DNA of 35,374 bases from Hellea sp. (GCA_020627655.1 JAHDGM010000026.1:1-35374), one strand, 5' to 3'; shown: positions 16,902 through 25,696, numbered from the stretch's first letter. Numbers and translations are program-made. The notes: generated by a model from the sequence alone, not told the origin.

Positions 16902-17729
16902 ATGCGTTTTTTAATAACAGCCGCAGCTGCGCTAGCCTTATGCGGATCCCCGGCATCGGCTCAGATAGGGCCCATAGACGACATTCTCAATGATATATTT
17001 CAAGGTGGTAACCAGCCCTCTCCGGCCTATGGTTTGATAGAAACTATTCCGGTCAATGTGGATATTGGCACTCTGCGGAACCTGCACGGAAACAGCCTGA
17101 TCATTAATGCCTATAAACCTGTACAGCCCGGCATGACGCAACCGCAGTTAATCGGACAAACGCGCATCCTGCTGACCGGTTTACCCCCGCAATTAGGCCT
17201 GGCTATTTCTGTACCTGAACCCGTCACAAAAGACCTTGATTACGCTGTTATCAATGCCGTGATCCTCAACGAACAAGATCAGGAAGTCATGTTTTCCCAA
17301 AAAGATGAGTTCTATCGCGGACGGGGCAATGTGCAATTAGTGATGCATGCACCCGGACAAAGTCACGTGCCAACACAAAGCCCACAGGGAAATAATGTTG
17401 AAACCCTAAAGGGCAAAGTAACCCTTCCGCGAAACACGCCTGAACTGACCCGCGGCGCCAGTCTTACAGTCGAACTGGTGGAACAAGACGGCGCGGGCGT
17501 AACAACTATATTGGGGCAGACCTTCATCGATGTGGATCAGGAAAAACCGCCGTTCAAATTCCGTCTGGATTATGTATCAACCACGCCTACATCCGGGCAA
17601 AGACGGTTCCTACGCGCCCATATAACAGACTGGGCTGGACGCCGCATGTATGAAAGCCGGGCCGATGAACCCTATCGCGGTGAAGATGATGACTACCGTG
17701 TATTGGCTGAACCGCTGAATATACCATAG
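16902..17729 (+). CDS. Periplasmic protein with two YbaY-like domains
   Basis: A 275-aa protein with a clear signal peptide (MRFLITAAAALALCGSPASAQ). The C-terminal half (about 165-270) is a YbaY/YscW-type beta-sandwich: a strand with GKVTLP, then SLTVELVEQD, GQTFIDVD, PFKFRLDY and RRFLRAHITD. The N-terminal half (about 45-150) shows the same order of strands in weaker form (SLIINAYKP, GQTRILLTG, YAVINAVILN), so it looks like an internal duplication. YbaY-family domains occur in outer-membrane lipoproteins and pilotin-like proteins. No lipobox is seen here, so the protein should be soluble in the periplasm. A GGAGG-like site (tggagg, 16891-16896) precedes the ATG. Function unknown. Confidence 0.78.
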   Translation: MRFLITAAAALALCGSPASAQIGPIDDILNDIFQGGNQPSPAYGLIETIPVNVDIGTLRNLHGNSLIINAYKPVQPGMTQPQLIGQTRILLTGLPPQLGLAISVPEPVTKDLDYAVINAVILNEQDQEVMFSQKDEFYRGRGNVQLVMHAPGQSHVPTQSPQGNNVETLKGKVTLPRNTPELTRGASLTVELVEQDGAGVTTILGQTFIDVDQEKPPFKFRLDYVSTTPTSGQRRFLRAHITDWAGRRMYESRADEPYRGEDDDYRVLAEPLNIP

Positions 17730-17792
17730 AGCGCCGCCCTTTTATGGCTGCTATAGTTGTGATATGTATATCCGTTCATTAACGAGGATCAC

Positions 17793-18272
17793 ATGCCCCT
17801 ACGCCCCTTACTCATAGCCAGTTCAGTTTTATGCGCCATTGCTATTACAGCCTGCGCCACCGCAAATGACGGCGAAGGCAAAGCCAAAGGAATTGCCGCA
17901 TTTATAGATGACCCACGCCTTGGCGCTCCTGTCGACAAGATTTGCTTTTCTCGCAATATTGATGGGTTTTCAGATAATACGGACGACACTGTCGTCTTAA
18001 AGCGCGGCGTAAACGAAGAATATATTGTCGAAATGTTCGGCAATTGTCAGCCCTTGCGTTACGCACAGAGGATTGGATTGGTTAACCGCACCAGCTGTCT
18101 GACCAGGCTGGATAGCTTGATCGTCTCTGAATCGGTTTTCGGAAACTCAACTAATCCATTTGATAATCAGCGTTGCCAGATTAACCGCATCCATAAATGG
18201 AACAGCAAGGCCAAGGACGAGGCCGAAGAAACCTTTATGGAACCAGGCCCTGACAACCTGCCCATAAAGTAA
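17793..18272 (+). CDS. DUF6491-type lipoprotein
   Basis: A 159-aa lipoprotein (lipobox ITAC, Cys21) whose body matches what I know of the DUF6491 family: an ICFSRNIDGF block, a central strand with LKRGVNEEYIVEMFGNCQPL, and a C-terminal DNQRCQINRIHKW. Cysteines at the ends of these strands probably pair. Function is unknown; the small domain occurs as a secreted lipoprotein in many alpha- and gammaproteobacteria. A GAGG lies before the ATG and a strong terminator 13 bases after the stop, so it may be a single transcription unit or the end of one with the YbaY protein. Confidence 0.8.
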   Translation: MPLRPLLIASSVLCAIAITACATANDGEGKAKGIAAFIDDPRLGAPVDKICFSRNIDGFSDNTDDTVVLKRGVNEEYIVEMFGNCQPLRYAQRIGLVNRTSCLTRLDSLIVSESVFGNSTNPFDNQRCQINRIHKWNSKAKDEAEETFMEPGPDNLPIK

Positions 18273-18285
18273 AACAAACACAACA

Positions 18286-18315
18286 AAGCCCCGCAAAGAT
18301 CGGGGCTTATTTTTT
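18286..18315 (+). terminator. Intrinsic terminator after the DUF6491 gene
   Basis: AAGCCCCG (18286-18293), a seven-base loop and CGGGGCTT (18301-18308), then ATTTTTT. It ends plus-strand transcription. Confidence 0.9.
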
Positions 18316-18320
18316 GCCAT

Positions 18321-18346
18321 AAAAAAGGAGAGCCAAAGCTCTCCTT
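18321..18346 (-). terminator. Intrinsic terminator of the TonB receptor gene
   Basis: On the minus strand AAGGAGAGC, TTTG, GCTCTCCTT (18346-18325) is followed by a T run. It lies 22 bases past the receptor stop, back-to-back with the plus-strand terminator, separating two convergent units. Confidence 0.9.
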
Positions 18347-18368
18347 AGAAGTTCATTATGAAATAATT

Positions 18369-21300
18369 TTAGAATTCGTAACGAATACCTGCGCGAATTT
18401 CATAGACTGAGCGACCAAGATTACGATAGCTCTCATCACGCTCACGATAACTATTAAAGCGGTACACACAGGAATCTGCTGTTGTACAAGTTGTTCGAGC
18501 ACTATCACCTTCCAAGGCAGACGCACCATCTACACCATTTGCAGTAACATCTGCTCGTGACACGAGATCTGCCCTTACTGTTGATAGAGTATCAAATCTT
18601 GGTCCATCGTAATGAGTTCCCCATTCGTCATTGAGTAAATTAGCGATGTTCTTAATATCTAGAACAAATTTGAGTCTATTTTCGCCAACATATTTCTCTG
18701 CCGCTTTATTAAAGAAGGGCAATTCTTGTTGAATTTGGAAGTCCCAGCGTTGGTTCCAATTGCTAAAGAAGGCGTTCTTTTGGGTTTGCCCCTGCTGCAA
18801 TCCTCGCTCGTTTACATAATTGATGAAACCCTCTTCATCAAAACGAGAACCTAGAACAACATTCGGGTCAGAAATAGCATTGCCAGTAATTGTCGGAACA
18901 TAAAGCAGATCATTATCAAATGGAGACTCTCCATCCCCAGCTCTACCAAACAACGCGTTATCTGAATTAACATCAAAGGTGTAATAGAAAGGCTGTCCCG
19001 AATACATTTGCCCGAAAAGATTAAACCTAGTCGAAAGGTCGCCTAAGATATCTTTTTCATAAGACACATTAACTTTAAAGGAATGTTCAGTCTGATAAAC
19101 TGATGTTAATGCAATCGGGCTATTCCGGTCTGCACCAATAATACCTCTCCAATTTGAAACTCCGCGTGAAGAACCACCGGGGACGGTATTTTCAACATCC
19201 TGATAAGCATAAGACGCGTAAAAGCCCAACCCATTGTCGAAGTCTTTCGCTAATGATGCAGAGAGGGTCAAAGAGCTGCCATCATTGTAATTGGTTAAAG
19301 CGATAGCATTATTAATGTCTAAATCTTCGAGGTCTGCATAAATTGTTCTTCCATCTGGCGACACACCATTATCGTATAATGTATGGCCGAGATTTTCCCA
19401 ACGAAACCCTTTGTTTGTAGCAGAATATAGGGCTTGCAAACTAAGTTTGTAGTCATCCCCCAAATTCACACCACCAAAATTCGCATCAAAAGTTTGATCT
19501 AGGCGCAAGCTAGCTTTCCAATCTGACGGTGTCTCGAAATCAGGACTGATCACGTCAATTGGCCCCGGATCATTGGCATCATTTGAAGTAATTCGATCAA
19601 CTAATGACTGAGGTGTGCCCTGTGCCGGATTTGTGTTTGCAACATCAAAATCTTGTGCGAAAAACACTGGAGGGGTGAATGCGTTTGACGTCCATACTTT
19701 AGGATCGCCGCCGCCAAACAACCCAACACCGCCGGTAAGCTTTGTGCGAGCAAAAGGTTGGTACTCAAAGCTTACCCTTGGCATAATAAGGTCATTGCCA
19801 TCTAGATTCACTGTATTAGCAAAACCATAGCGTTCATTAAAGAAAGAACGATTAGTTGGTTCGTCTCCCTGGATAATAGTTTCATAACGCAAACCATAAT
19901 CCAATCTAAAGTCAGGGCGAATTTGCCAGCTGTCCTGGGCAAACAATGCAAGTGTATTATATCCCCAAGCAGCCAAAATATCATCACGATTACCACTTTG
20001 AGGCAACTGCACTCTCACTCGATCAGCCGTACCATCAATCAGGTCTGTCAAGCTGCGATATCTAAATTCCCCAACAGAACGCTGTGCGAACAAATTCTCA
20101 AGGTTAAATTCTTGAAATTCCGCACCCACAGAAATGAAGTGATCATTCAATACATAATTAGCGACACCAAAGAGCTGTAAACGATCATCGGCATAAGTAT
20201 TACCCTGTCTGAAACGATCACATCCACCCGTAAAGGATGTAAAGTCTTCAATATAGCCCTCGAGATTAGTGCCCACAAGGTCGTCAGGTTCTAGTTCAAT
20301 TGTCCAGGCCCCAACAGTGTCGCCGGCGCGACATAGCTGGCCACGCTCATAATCTTTGAAATTAATACGAAATTCTGTAGACAACCTATCATTCCAGTCA
20401 GAAAAGAGCTGTCCGGTATAAGCTTTCAAATCAGTAGGTGTGTCATAGTAAGCACTTTGAAATGTAGTTTGCCCGACACCTGATGTTCCAGCTTCTTCAG
20501 TACTTTGATAAGTAAATGAAGCACGATGATTATCGTTTATGTTCCAGTCAATTTTTCCCAGAATACGTTCACTTGTAACAGGAAGGCTTACGACGTCAGG
20601 TCGCCCCCCCATATCATACCCATAGTTATCCTGTACAATTTGATTAAGGGCTGAATAAATAGCCGGGTTAATACCATCGTCCTCATCAGACGCTGTAAAG
20701 TTGCGCCCTGACCCTGACTCAAATTTATCATAGCTAGCTGCAAAGAATAATTTATCTTTAATAATTGGACCACGAAGAGTGAAGCCATACTCTTCTTCTT
20801 TGAATGCAGCTTTATCTACAAATTGATCAAACGCCGCATTACCAAAATAATCTTCGTCTTGAGTATAGTAGTATAATGAGCCATCAATCTCATTAGAACC
20901 GGATTTCGTAACAACATTTACCAAACCACCTGTAAATCCTGAAGTGGTTACAGAATACTCACTAGCGAGAACTGAAGCTGACTCGATCATATCTAATGAA
21001 ATAGGTGAACGGGCAGTCGCGTATGTTGAACTACCTAATCCAAAATCATCTTGCTGCAATGACCCATCAATGGCCAAAGCGTTAAAACGAGGATTTACCC
21101 CCGCAACAGTTAATTGTCCTTCTGCATCTGAGAAAGCCAACGGATCACGTACCAAGGTAGCAATTAAGTCACGCTCTGTTGAGGGTTGCCCTAAAATTTC
21201 AGCATCCGAAAAAACAGACCCTACACCGCCATTCAAATCCTCTTTTGCAGTGATTGTTCCAAAAGTAATTATTTCGTCTAAGGCTTCAGACAGCCCAATA

Positions 21301-21638
21301 GTCAAAGAGTTGGATGATGGCTGCAAATAAATATTTTCCTTTACGGAATTTCCAGCCGAAGACGATACCGTGACAGTATATGGCCCACCGACTGCAAGTC
21401 CTGACGCAAAGAACACTCCGTTTGATGAAGTAACTGTCGACTTAGCAGCCCCTGTAGGAACGTGTACAATGGTTACTGAAGCTGAAGAAACAGGAATGCT
21501 GTCACTTCCAATAACCTGGCCGTTAATATTTGACGACGTAACCTGGGCGACAGCCGGCGTCGCCAATGAAAGGGAAAGAGCAATAGCAGATGTAGCGAAT
21601 ACGCTTGATAACAAGCCTGTTCGAATTGAATTTTTCAC
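18369..21638 (-). CDS. Oar-like TonB-dependent outer-membrane receptor with carboxypeptidase-regulatory domain
   Basis: A 1089-aa outer-membrane transporter. A signal peptide ends near TPAVAQ (about 27-32). Residues about 35-115 form a carboxypeptidase-D-regulatory-like Ig fold (INGQVIGSDSIPVSSASVTI). A possible TonB box DEIITFG precedes a plug domain (about 125-245) with VTTSGFTGGLVNVVTKSGSN, and the rest is a beta-barrel ending in the aromatic Phe of a BamA-recognised strand (GIRYEF). Such Oar/SusC-like receptors bring in large ligands such as peptides or glycans. The start is GTG (21636-21638) with GGAG seven bases upstream; a TATAAT (21664-21669, minus) lies just before. The ligand is unknown, but several neighbouring exported peptidases make peptides a fair guess. 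Confidence 0.92.
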   Translation of the reverse strand: MKNSIRTGLLSSVFATSAIALSLSLATPAVAQVTSSNINGQVIGSDSIPVSSASVTIVHVPTGAAKSTVTSSNGVFFASGLAVGGPYTVTVSSSAGNSVKENIYLQPSSNSLTIGLSEALDEIITFGTITAKEDLNGGVGSVFSDAEILGQPSTERDLIATLVRDPLAFSDAEGQLTVAGVNPRFNALAIDGSLQQDDFGLGSSTYATARSPISLDMIESASVLASEYSVTTSGFTGGLVNVVTKSGSNEIDGSLYYYTQDEDYFGNAAFDQFVDKAAFKEEEYGFTLRGPIIKDKLFFAASYDKFESGSGRNFTASDEDDGINPAIYSALNQIVQDNYGYDMGGRPDVVSLPVTSERILGKIDWNINDNHRASFTYQSTEEAGTSGVGQTTFQSAYYDTPTDLKAYTGQLFSDWNDRLSTEFRINFKDYERGQLCRAGDTVGAWTIELEPDDLVGTNLEGYIEDFTSFTGGCDRFRQGNTYADDRLQLFGVANYVLNDHFISVGAEFQEFNLENLFAQRSVGEFRYRSLTDLIDGTADRVRVQLPQSGNRDDILAAWGYNTLALFAQDSWQIRPDFRLDYGLRYETIIQGDEPTNRSFFNERYGFANTVNLDGNDLIMPRVSFEYQPFARTKLTGGVGLFGGGDPKVWTSNAFTPPVFFAQDFDVANTNPAQGTPQSLVDRITSNDANDPGPIDVISPDFETPSDWKASLRLDQTFDANFGGVNLGDDYKLSLQALYSATNKGFRWENLGHTLYDNGVSPDGRTIYADLEDLDINNAIALTNYNDGSSLTLSASLAKDFDNGLGFYASYAYQDVENTVPGGSSRGVSNWRGIIGADRNSPIALTSVYQTEHSFKVNVSYEKDILGDLSTRFNLFGQMYSGQPFYYTFDVNSDNALFGRAGDGESPFDNDLLYVPTITGNAISDPNVVLGSRFDEEGFINYVNERGLQQGQTQKNAFFSNWNQRWDFQIQQELPFFNKAAEKYVGENRLKFVLDIKNIANLLNDEWGTHYDGPRFDTLSTVRADLVSRADVTANGVDGASALEGDSARTTCTTADSCVYRFNSYRERDESYRNLGRSVYEIRAGIRYEF

Positions 21639-21663
21639 GAAGAAACTCCATTAACCAATTTTA

Positions 21664-21669
21664 ATTATA
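21664..21669 (-). promoter_or_regulatory. Candidate -10 element of the TonB receptor
   Basis: TATAAT on the minus strand, 25 bases before the GTG start and its GGAG. The upstream spacing gives no TTGACA-like -35 (cgaatc), so an activator may be needed, or another sigma factor. Confidence 0.3.
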
Positions 21670-21979
21670 GAGACAGCCTAGATCATGATTCGCGGCGGCC
21701 TTTTCAACAAAATGTCGATTTTATATAGCAGTCCGTCTTTTTTGCGCGAACTGTTGCATATACGGCACACTCCAGCGTGGTGCTCGCAAAACGTTCAATC
21801 ACTCACTGGAATCACCAATAGTTATATGAACTTTTTTTCACATTTATGAACGAATAATAACAGACCTATTCAGCAAGAATTCAAATCAATTGTGTATAAC
21901 CACACTTGCGTGCGTCCCCTCTGTGACGTCCCCACCCCCCGGGGAGGCCGATTAACTCCCGGCCCGCAGAACACGCAGC

Positions 21980-22028
21980 AAACGCGGCCAAGCCGTCACT
22001 TTCTCTCTCAGTGACGGCCGCCGCGTTT
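21980..22028. repeat. Long inverted repeat (9-bp plus 9-bp stems) in the 5' region of the beta-helix gene
   Basis: AAACGCGGC (21980-21988) pairs with GCCGCGTTT (22020-22028). Inside it GCCGTCACT (21992-22000) pairs with AGTGACGGC (22010-22018), around TTCTCTCTC. Only a CAA/C internal loop interrupts it. It lies 79 bases before the lipoprotein ATG and has no long T run, so it may be a regulatory structure rather than a terminator. Confidence 0.75.
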
Positions 22029-22106
22029 GTGATTCCCGCCCTAACGATTACCGATCTGTTGCGTCTTCTGGATCCAAGGCCTAGAATGACGCTTGGGAGG
22101 ACAATC

Positions 22107-23348
22107 ATGCACAAAATTCTTACCGGAACCGTAGCTCTATTAGCTATCACCGCATGCTCAAAGACTACGCCCGAAAATATACACCCTGAGCCAACCGCTG
22201 ATATGGCCGCATTTGCCGCCTCTCTGCAAGAGAAGCTACTGGATGCCAAAACAGGTGACGTTATAGATATTCCGGCTGGCTTTTATGAATTTGAACGCAG
22301 CTTGTCCCTAACCGTAGACGGCGTCACCATCAGAGGCGCTGGCATGGATGAAACCACCCTGTCATTTAAAAATCAAATTGCAGGAGCCGAAGGCCTTCTG
22401 GTCACTGCCAGTGACTTCACTCTGGAAAATATCGCGCTGGAAGATTCCAAAGGCGACGCCTTAAAGGTCAATGAGGGCAAAAACATCACCATACGCGGCG
22501 TACGTACCGAATGGACCGGCGGCCCTAAAACCGCCAATGGAGCTTATGGCATATACCCTGTGCAGTGCGAGAACGTCGTAATAGAAAATTCTGTGGCTAT
22601 CGCCGCATCAGACGCCGGGATATATGTGGGCCAATCGCGCAATATTATCATTCGAAACAATCGCGCTGAGTATAATGTGGCCGGGATTGAAGTTGAAAAT
22701 TCCGTGGGCGCGGATGTTTACGGCAATATCGCGACCAATAATACCGGCGGCATATTGGTTTTTAACATGCCGCACCTACCCCAAGAAGGTCACAGCACCC
22801 GAGTCTATGACAATCAAATCTTTGAAAATAATACGAAAAACTTCGGTCATGAAGGCACACCAGTGGCCAGTGTCCCTGCAGGATCAGGTATTGTAATCAA
22901 TTCAAATGACAAGGTTGAAATTTTCGGCAACTCTATTCGCAAAAACAAAACTGCCAATATCATTATCTCAAGCGTCTATTCGACCGGTTACAATGATCTG
23001 GATAAAGCCGATAACTTCGATCCTTATCCAGAGGGCATCTATATCTATGACAATACATTTGAAGGCGGCGGAAACTCACCGGATGGGATGGATTTAAAAG
23101 CCCTTAAAACCCTAAAATTCGGCCCGACAGGCGCGCTCCCTGATATTTTGTGGGACGGATATGCTGATAAAACAAAATATGTAGACGGAAACCCGGCGCC
23201 AAATGACCGTATCTGTATCCAGAACGGGGCGGATGTGAAAATGTTAAACGCTGATGGCCCCAATGGATTTAAAAACCCAGATATGGCGGATATGAATATG
23301 CATGATTGCGCCTTACCCAAATTATCAGCAACTAAAATCGATTTATAA
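22107..23348 (+). CDS. Parallel beta-helix repeat lipoprotein (partner of diheme cytochrome)
   Basis: A 413-aa exported lipoprotein (MHKILTGTVALLAITAC, Cys17). The mature part is a right-handed beta-helix built of about 22-residue turns, for example VTIRGAG, NITIRGV, NVVIENSVAI, NIIIRNNRAE, GADVYGNIAT and VEIFGNSIRK. Asn and Gly ladders are typical of the PbH1 repeat. I recall a family (TIGR03805) found next to a diheme cytochrome (TIGR03806, HNE_0200 family), and exactly that neighbour follows with a one-base overlap (TAATG). Function is unknown: beta-helices often bind or cleave polysaccharides, but no lyase motif is obvious. The ATG at 22107 has GGAGG before it; an upstream in-frame extension lacks a signal and is rejected. 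Confidence 0.88.
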   Translation: MHKILTGTVALLAITACSKTTPENIHPEPTADMAAFAASLQEKLLDAKTGDVIDIPAGFYEFERSLSLTVDGVTIRGAGMDETTLSFKNQIAGAEGLLVTASDFTLENIALEDSKGDALKVNEGKNITIRGVRTEWTGGPKTANGAYGIYPVQCENVVIENSVAIAASDAGIYVGQSRNIIIRNNRAEYNVAGIEVENSVGADVYGNIATNNTGGILVFNMPHLPQEGHSTRVYDNQIFENNTKNFGHEGTPVASVPAGSGIVINSNDKVEIFGNSIRKNKTANIIISSVYSTGYNDLDKADNFDPYPEGIYIYDNTFEGGGNSPDGMDLKALKTLKFGPTGALPDILWDGYADKTKYVDGNPAPNDRICIQNGADVKMLNADGPNGFKNPDMADMNMHDCALPKLSATKIDL

Positions 23349-24454
23349 TGCGGTCATGGATCCTAACAGGCTTTCTGGCTTTTGCCGCCTGTGGACCAAC
23401 CGCCAGTAATACAAAGACGCTTGAGAAGGTACCGGTTAAACCCATAACCGCGCCGTCCCCTGTATTTCACGCTGACAATAACCCCGACACCTTATCGGAC
23501 TGGGGAATTTTAGCCTCCAATGGTCAATTCCTCGCCCTAGCAAATGACAGCTTTGTCTATGAGCTGAACTCAGCTCTGTTCAGTGACTACGCTCACAAGC
23601 TAAGAACGATCCATCTTCCGGATGGCCAAAGGGTCCAATGGCATGATGACAATGACCGTATTGAGTTCCCGACAGGAACAATCATTACAAAAACATTTTA
23701 CTATGAAAAAGGCGGCCGGGAAGCTGACGTCCTTAAAACGGATACAGCCCCACAGCTCAATGATCATAAACTGGCACTCGCCAATATTCGGCTGATTGAG
23801 ACGCGGCTTTTAGTACGCCGGACAGCCGGCTGGGAAGCCCTGCCCTATGTCTGGAACGACGCTCAGACCGAGGCGAGACTTATGAGAACTGGTGACGTCA
23901 AACGTTTGTCATTAGTGAGCGGTTCTAACCGTCAGGACTTTGCTTATATTGTACCCAACACCAATCAATGCGCCGGCTGCCATGCCACCAATAATACGAC
24001 CCGTGTGATCGAGCCCATCGGACCAAAATTCAGGCACTTACAGTCATTAAGCCACTTCAAGCTCACCGAGCCTATTAATGCTTATCGCAATGTGAACTGG
24101 CAAGACGAAACAGCGCCGCTTGGCGCGCGGGCCAGAGCATATTTAGATATTAATTGTTCTCATTGCCACAACCAGGTTGGTCCAGCTGACACTTCGGGAT
24201 TACACTTGGAACCGACTACAGCACTCGGCCCGCATTTAGGTGTTTGCAAAACGCCCATAGCTGCGGGCACAGGAACTGGAAATCGCAAACACGGCATAGT
24301 GCCCGGAGACTCAGAAGCCTCCATATTCACTTACCGAATGGAGTCGACCAACCCAGCAGAAATGATGCCGGAATTAGGCCGTTCACTCGCGCATGATGAA
24401 GGTGTTGAGTTAATTAAAGCGTGGATAAATAACCTCGGCGGTCACTGCAACTAA
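23348..24454 (+). CDS. Diheme c-type cytochrome lipoprotein, SO2930/HNE_0200 family
   Basis: A 368-aa lipoprotein (lipobox FAACG, Cys15) with two c-heme sites: CAGCH (208-212) and CSHCH (270-274). A Met-rich stretch AEMMPELGR near the end could supply an axial ligand. The first 200 residues contain no heme motif and form the family's own domain (YELNSALFSDYAHKLRTI and FPTGTIITKTFYY are typical). The protein should sit on the periplasmic side and pass electrons, but donor and acceptor are unknown. The ATG overlaps the stop of the beta-helix gene by one base, showing coupled expression. It ends five bases from the convergent transpeptidase-like gene. Confidence 0.9.
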   Translation: MRSWILTGFLAFAACGPTASNTKTLEKVPVKPITAPSPVFHADNNPDTLSDWGILASNGQFLALANDSFVYELNSALFSDYAHKLRTIHLPDGQRVQWHDDNDRIEFPTGTIITKTFYYEKGGREADVLKTDTAPQLNDHKLALANIRLIETRLLVRRTAGWEALPYVWNDAQTEARLMRTGDVKRLSLVSGSNRQDFAYIVPNTNQCAGCHATNNTTRVIEPIGPKFRHLQSLSHFKLTEPINAYRNVNWQDETAPLGARARAYLDINCSHCHNQVGPADTSGLHLEPTTALGPHLGVCKTPIAAGTGTGNRKHGIVPGDSEASIFTYRMESTNPAEMMPELGRSLAHDEGVELIKAWINNLGGHCN

Positions 24455-24459
24455 ACGCC

Positions 24460-25185
24460 TTAAGGTGCTGAAAATACGTATTTTTTATTTTCCACATTAA
24501 CGTTTGGCGGTTTTTGATTTTCCTGAAACCAATCCCAACCTTGCTTCAGGTTTTGCCAGAATTCCGCATTAGGATTTTCTGAATATTTATCGAGACTTTC
24601 CTCTGTCATTGGAAACGGAAAAATGTGCACACGGATGAAAGGCTGGCCCTTTTCATAGGCTGCGCTCATAATGGTATATATCTCTTCGATAACCGGATCT
24701 GTCATGGCATAGCATCCAACAGAGACACAATTTCCATGTACCATCAGAAAGTCCCCCGTGCGGTTATGGGCACGATCATAAGCATTTGGATAGCCGAGAT
24801 TAAAACTAAGATGGTAGCTGGAATTCGGGTTCATTTGTCCTGAACGAACAAAATAAAATCCTTCTGGGGATTGCTTGTCACCCTGCTTAAGTTTGGGGCC
24901 AAGTGCTCCCGAATATGTACAGATAGGCCATGTCTTATAGAGCTCGAAAACGCCCTCTTCCCCTTCAAGAAAGAGCTCTAAATAACCATCCTTAAGAGAG
25001 CCATCGACCGTTTTTACAATCCGAATAAAAACCGGCGCGCCCAGCTCTAATGGCCGCTCTGCTAACGCCTGCTCAATTTTAGGCGTCTGCGTTTCAACCG
25101 CTTCACGCGATCTATCCGATGCCTGAGGCGCGCAACTGCTTAACGCTGAAAACAAACCTATCATTGCAACAAGAAAAATGCGCAT
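24460..25185 (-). CDS. L,D-transpeptidase (YkuD) family lipoprotein, YafK/DpaA-like
   Basis: A 241-aa lipoprotein (MRIFLVAMIGLFSALSSC, Cys18). The YkuD catalytic motif HGNCVSVGC is complete (H150, S155, G157, Cys158). Length and the fold-flanking blocks (SPEGFYFV, NLGYPNAYDRAH) resemble E. coli YafK (246 aa), which cleaves Braun lipoprotein from peptidoglycan, rather than the larger ErfK/YbiS cross-linkers. It should act on peptidoglycan stems in the periplasm. The frame is open 35 codons further upstream, but that would cross the terminator of the next gene, so the ATG at 25183-25185 is used. The gene beside it encodes a LysM protein, also tied to the cell wall. Confidence 0.86.
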   Translation of the reverse strand: MRIFLVAMIGLFSALSSCAPQASDRSREAVETQTPKIEQALAERPLELGAPVFIRIVKTVDGSLKDGYLELFLEGEEGVFELYKTWPICTYSGALGPKLKQGDKQSPEGFYFVRSGQMNPNSSYHLSFNLGYPNAYDRAHNRTGDFLMVHGNCVSVGCYAMTDPVIEEIYTIMSAAYEKGQPFIRVHIFPFPMTEESLDKYSENPNAEFWQNLKQGWDWFQENQKPPNVNVENKKYVFSAP

Positions 25186-25190
25186 TTTAC

Positions 25191-25220
25191 AAAGAAAAAC
25201 CCCGCCAGACTGGCGGGGTT
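25191..25220 (-). terminator. Intrinsic terminator of the BON-LysM gene
   Basis: AACCCCGCCA (25198-25207), GAC, TGGCGGGGTT (25211-25220): a perfect 10-bp stem with TTTTTCTTT following on the minus strand. It lies 14 bases past the LysM stop and just before the transpeptidase start. The plus strand has only TATTT after it. Confidence 0.88.
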
Positions 25221-25234
25221 TATTTAACCAGAAT

Positions 25235-25696
25235 TTAAACGCTGGCCGTGTCAGTATTATCTGCGGGAATTCGCAGAACCTGCCCAACATAAATTTTGTC
25301 AGGATGGGTCAACATTGGACGGTTAGCTTCAAATATTTCGGGATAACGAGAACCTTTGCCGTAATATTTCTTGGAAATTTTCCAAAGCGTATCGCCGGAC
25401 ACAACTGTATGGAATTGCGACGCAGCGCCACCATCTTTGGCACTTGCCGTGTCTTCGACTTCGCCAACGCCTTCAACATTACCAACGGCCAGAATGATCT
25501 TCTCTTTCATTTCCTGGCTCATGGCTTCACCAGAGATTACGACTTTACCGTCATCATCCACATTGATATCTACGCCATCTTTTTTGAGGCCTAGATCATC
25601 CACCTCTTTTTCAAGGCGTTCTTTGGCCTCACGACCCTTGAAAATCTTGCCCAAGCCACGCCCGGCCATTTTCGCAAATGGAACAACTCCAAACAT
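25235..25696 (-). CDS. BON-LysM protein, Kbp/YgaU-like
   Basis: A 153-aa protein with no clear signal peptide. After a basic N-terminal helix, residues about 30-85 form a BON domain (VDINVDDDGKVVISGEAMSQEMKEK). Residues about 95-147 form a LysM domain (FHTVVSGDTLWKISKKYYG, ending IYVGQVLRIP). The order and size are those of E. coli Kbp (YgaU, 149 aa), a cytoplasmic K+-binding protein induced by hyperosmotic stress. The N-terminus MFGVVPFAKMAGRGLGK is longer and more hydrophobic than in Kbp. It ends in a strong terminator. A peptidoglycan-binding role cannot be excluded because LysM domains often bind cell wall. Confidence 0.87.
   Translation of the reverse strand: MFGVVPFAKMAGRGLGKIFKGREAKERLEKEVDDLGLKKDGVDINVDDDGKVVISGEAMSQEMKEKIILAVGNVEGVGEVEDTASAKDGGAASQFHTVVSGDTLWKISKKYYGKGSRYPEIFEANRPMLTHPDKIYVGQVLRIPADNTDTASV

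Larger units (their letters stand above)
21639..22106. other. 468-base intergenic region with promoter, direct repeats and strong hairpin
   Basis: No convincing gene lies in this divergent region between the TonB receptor (minus) and the beta-helix lipoprotein (plus). It holds a TATAAT -10 candidate for the receptor (21664-21669, minus; no clear -35) and a 7-base direct repeat TATGAAC (21825-21831, 21845-21851) spaced 20 bases in an AT-rich tract. Next are C/G-rich tracts near 21930-21945 and a long two-part hairpin (21980-22028). The open frame that reaches upstream from the lipoprotein is probably not translated before 22107. Confidence 0.6.

Noticed and set aside
21654-21672. CtrA-type TTAA-N7-TTAA site before the TonB receptor
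   Set aside because: The two TTAA are six bases apart, not seven, in AT-rich DNA where such pairs are expected.
22011-22106. 32-codon N-terminal extension of the beta-helix lipoprotein
   Set aside because: It has no signal peptide and runs through the hairpin; the ATG at 22107 has GGAGG and a clean lipobox.
25186-25290. 35-codon extension of the L,D-transpeptidase-like protein
   Set aside because: It translates the terminator of the LysM gene and hides the lipoprotein signal.
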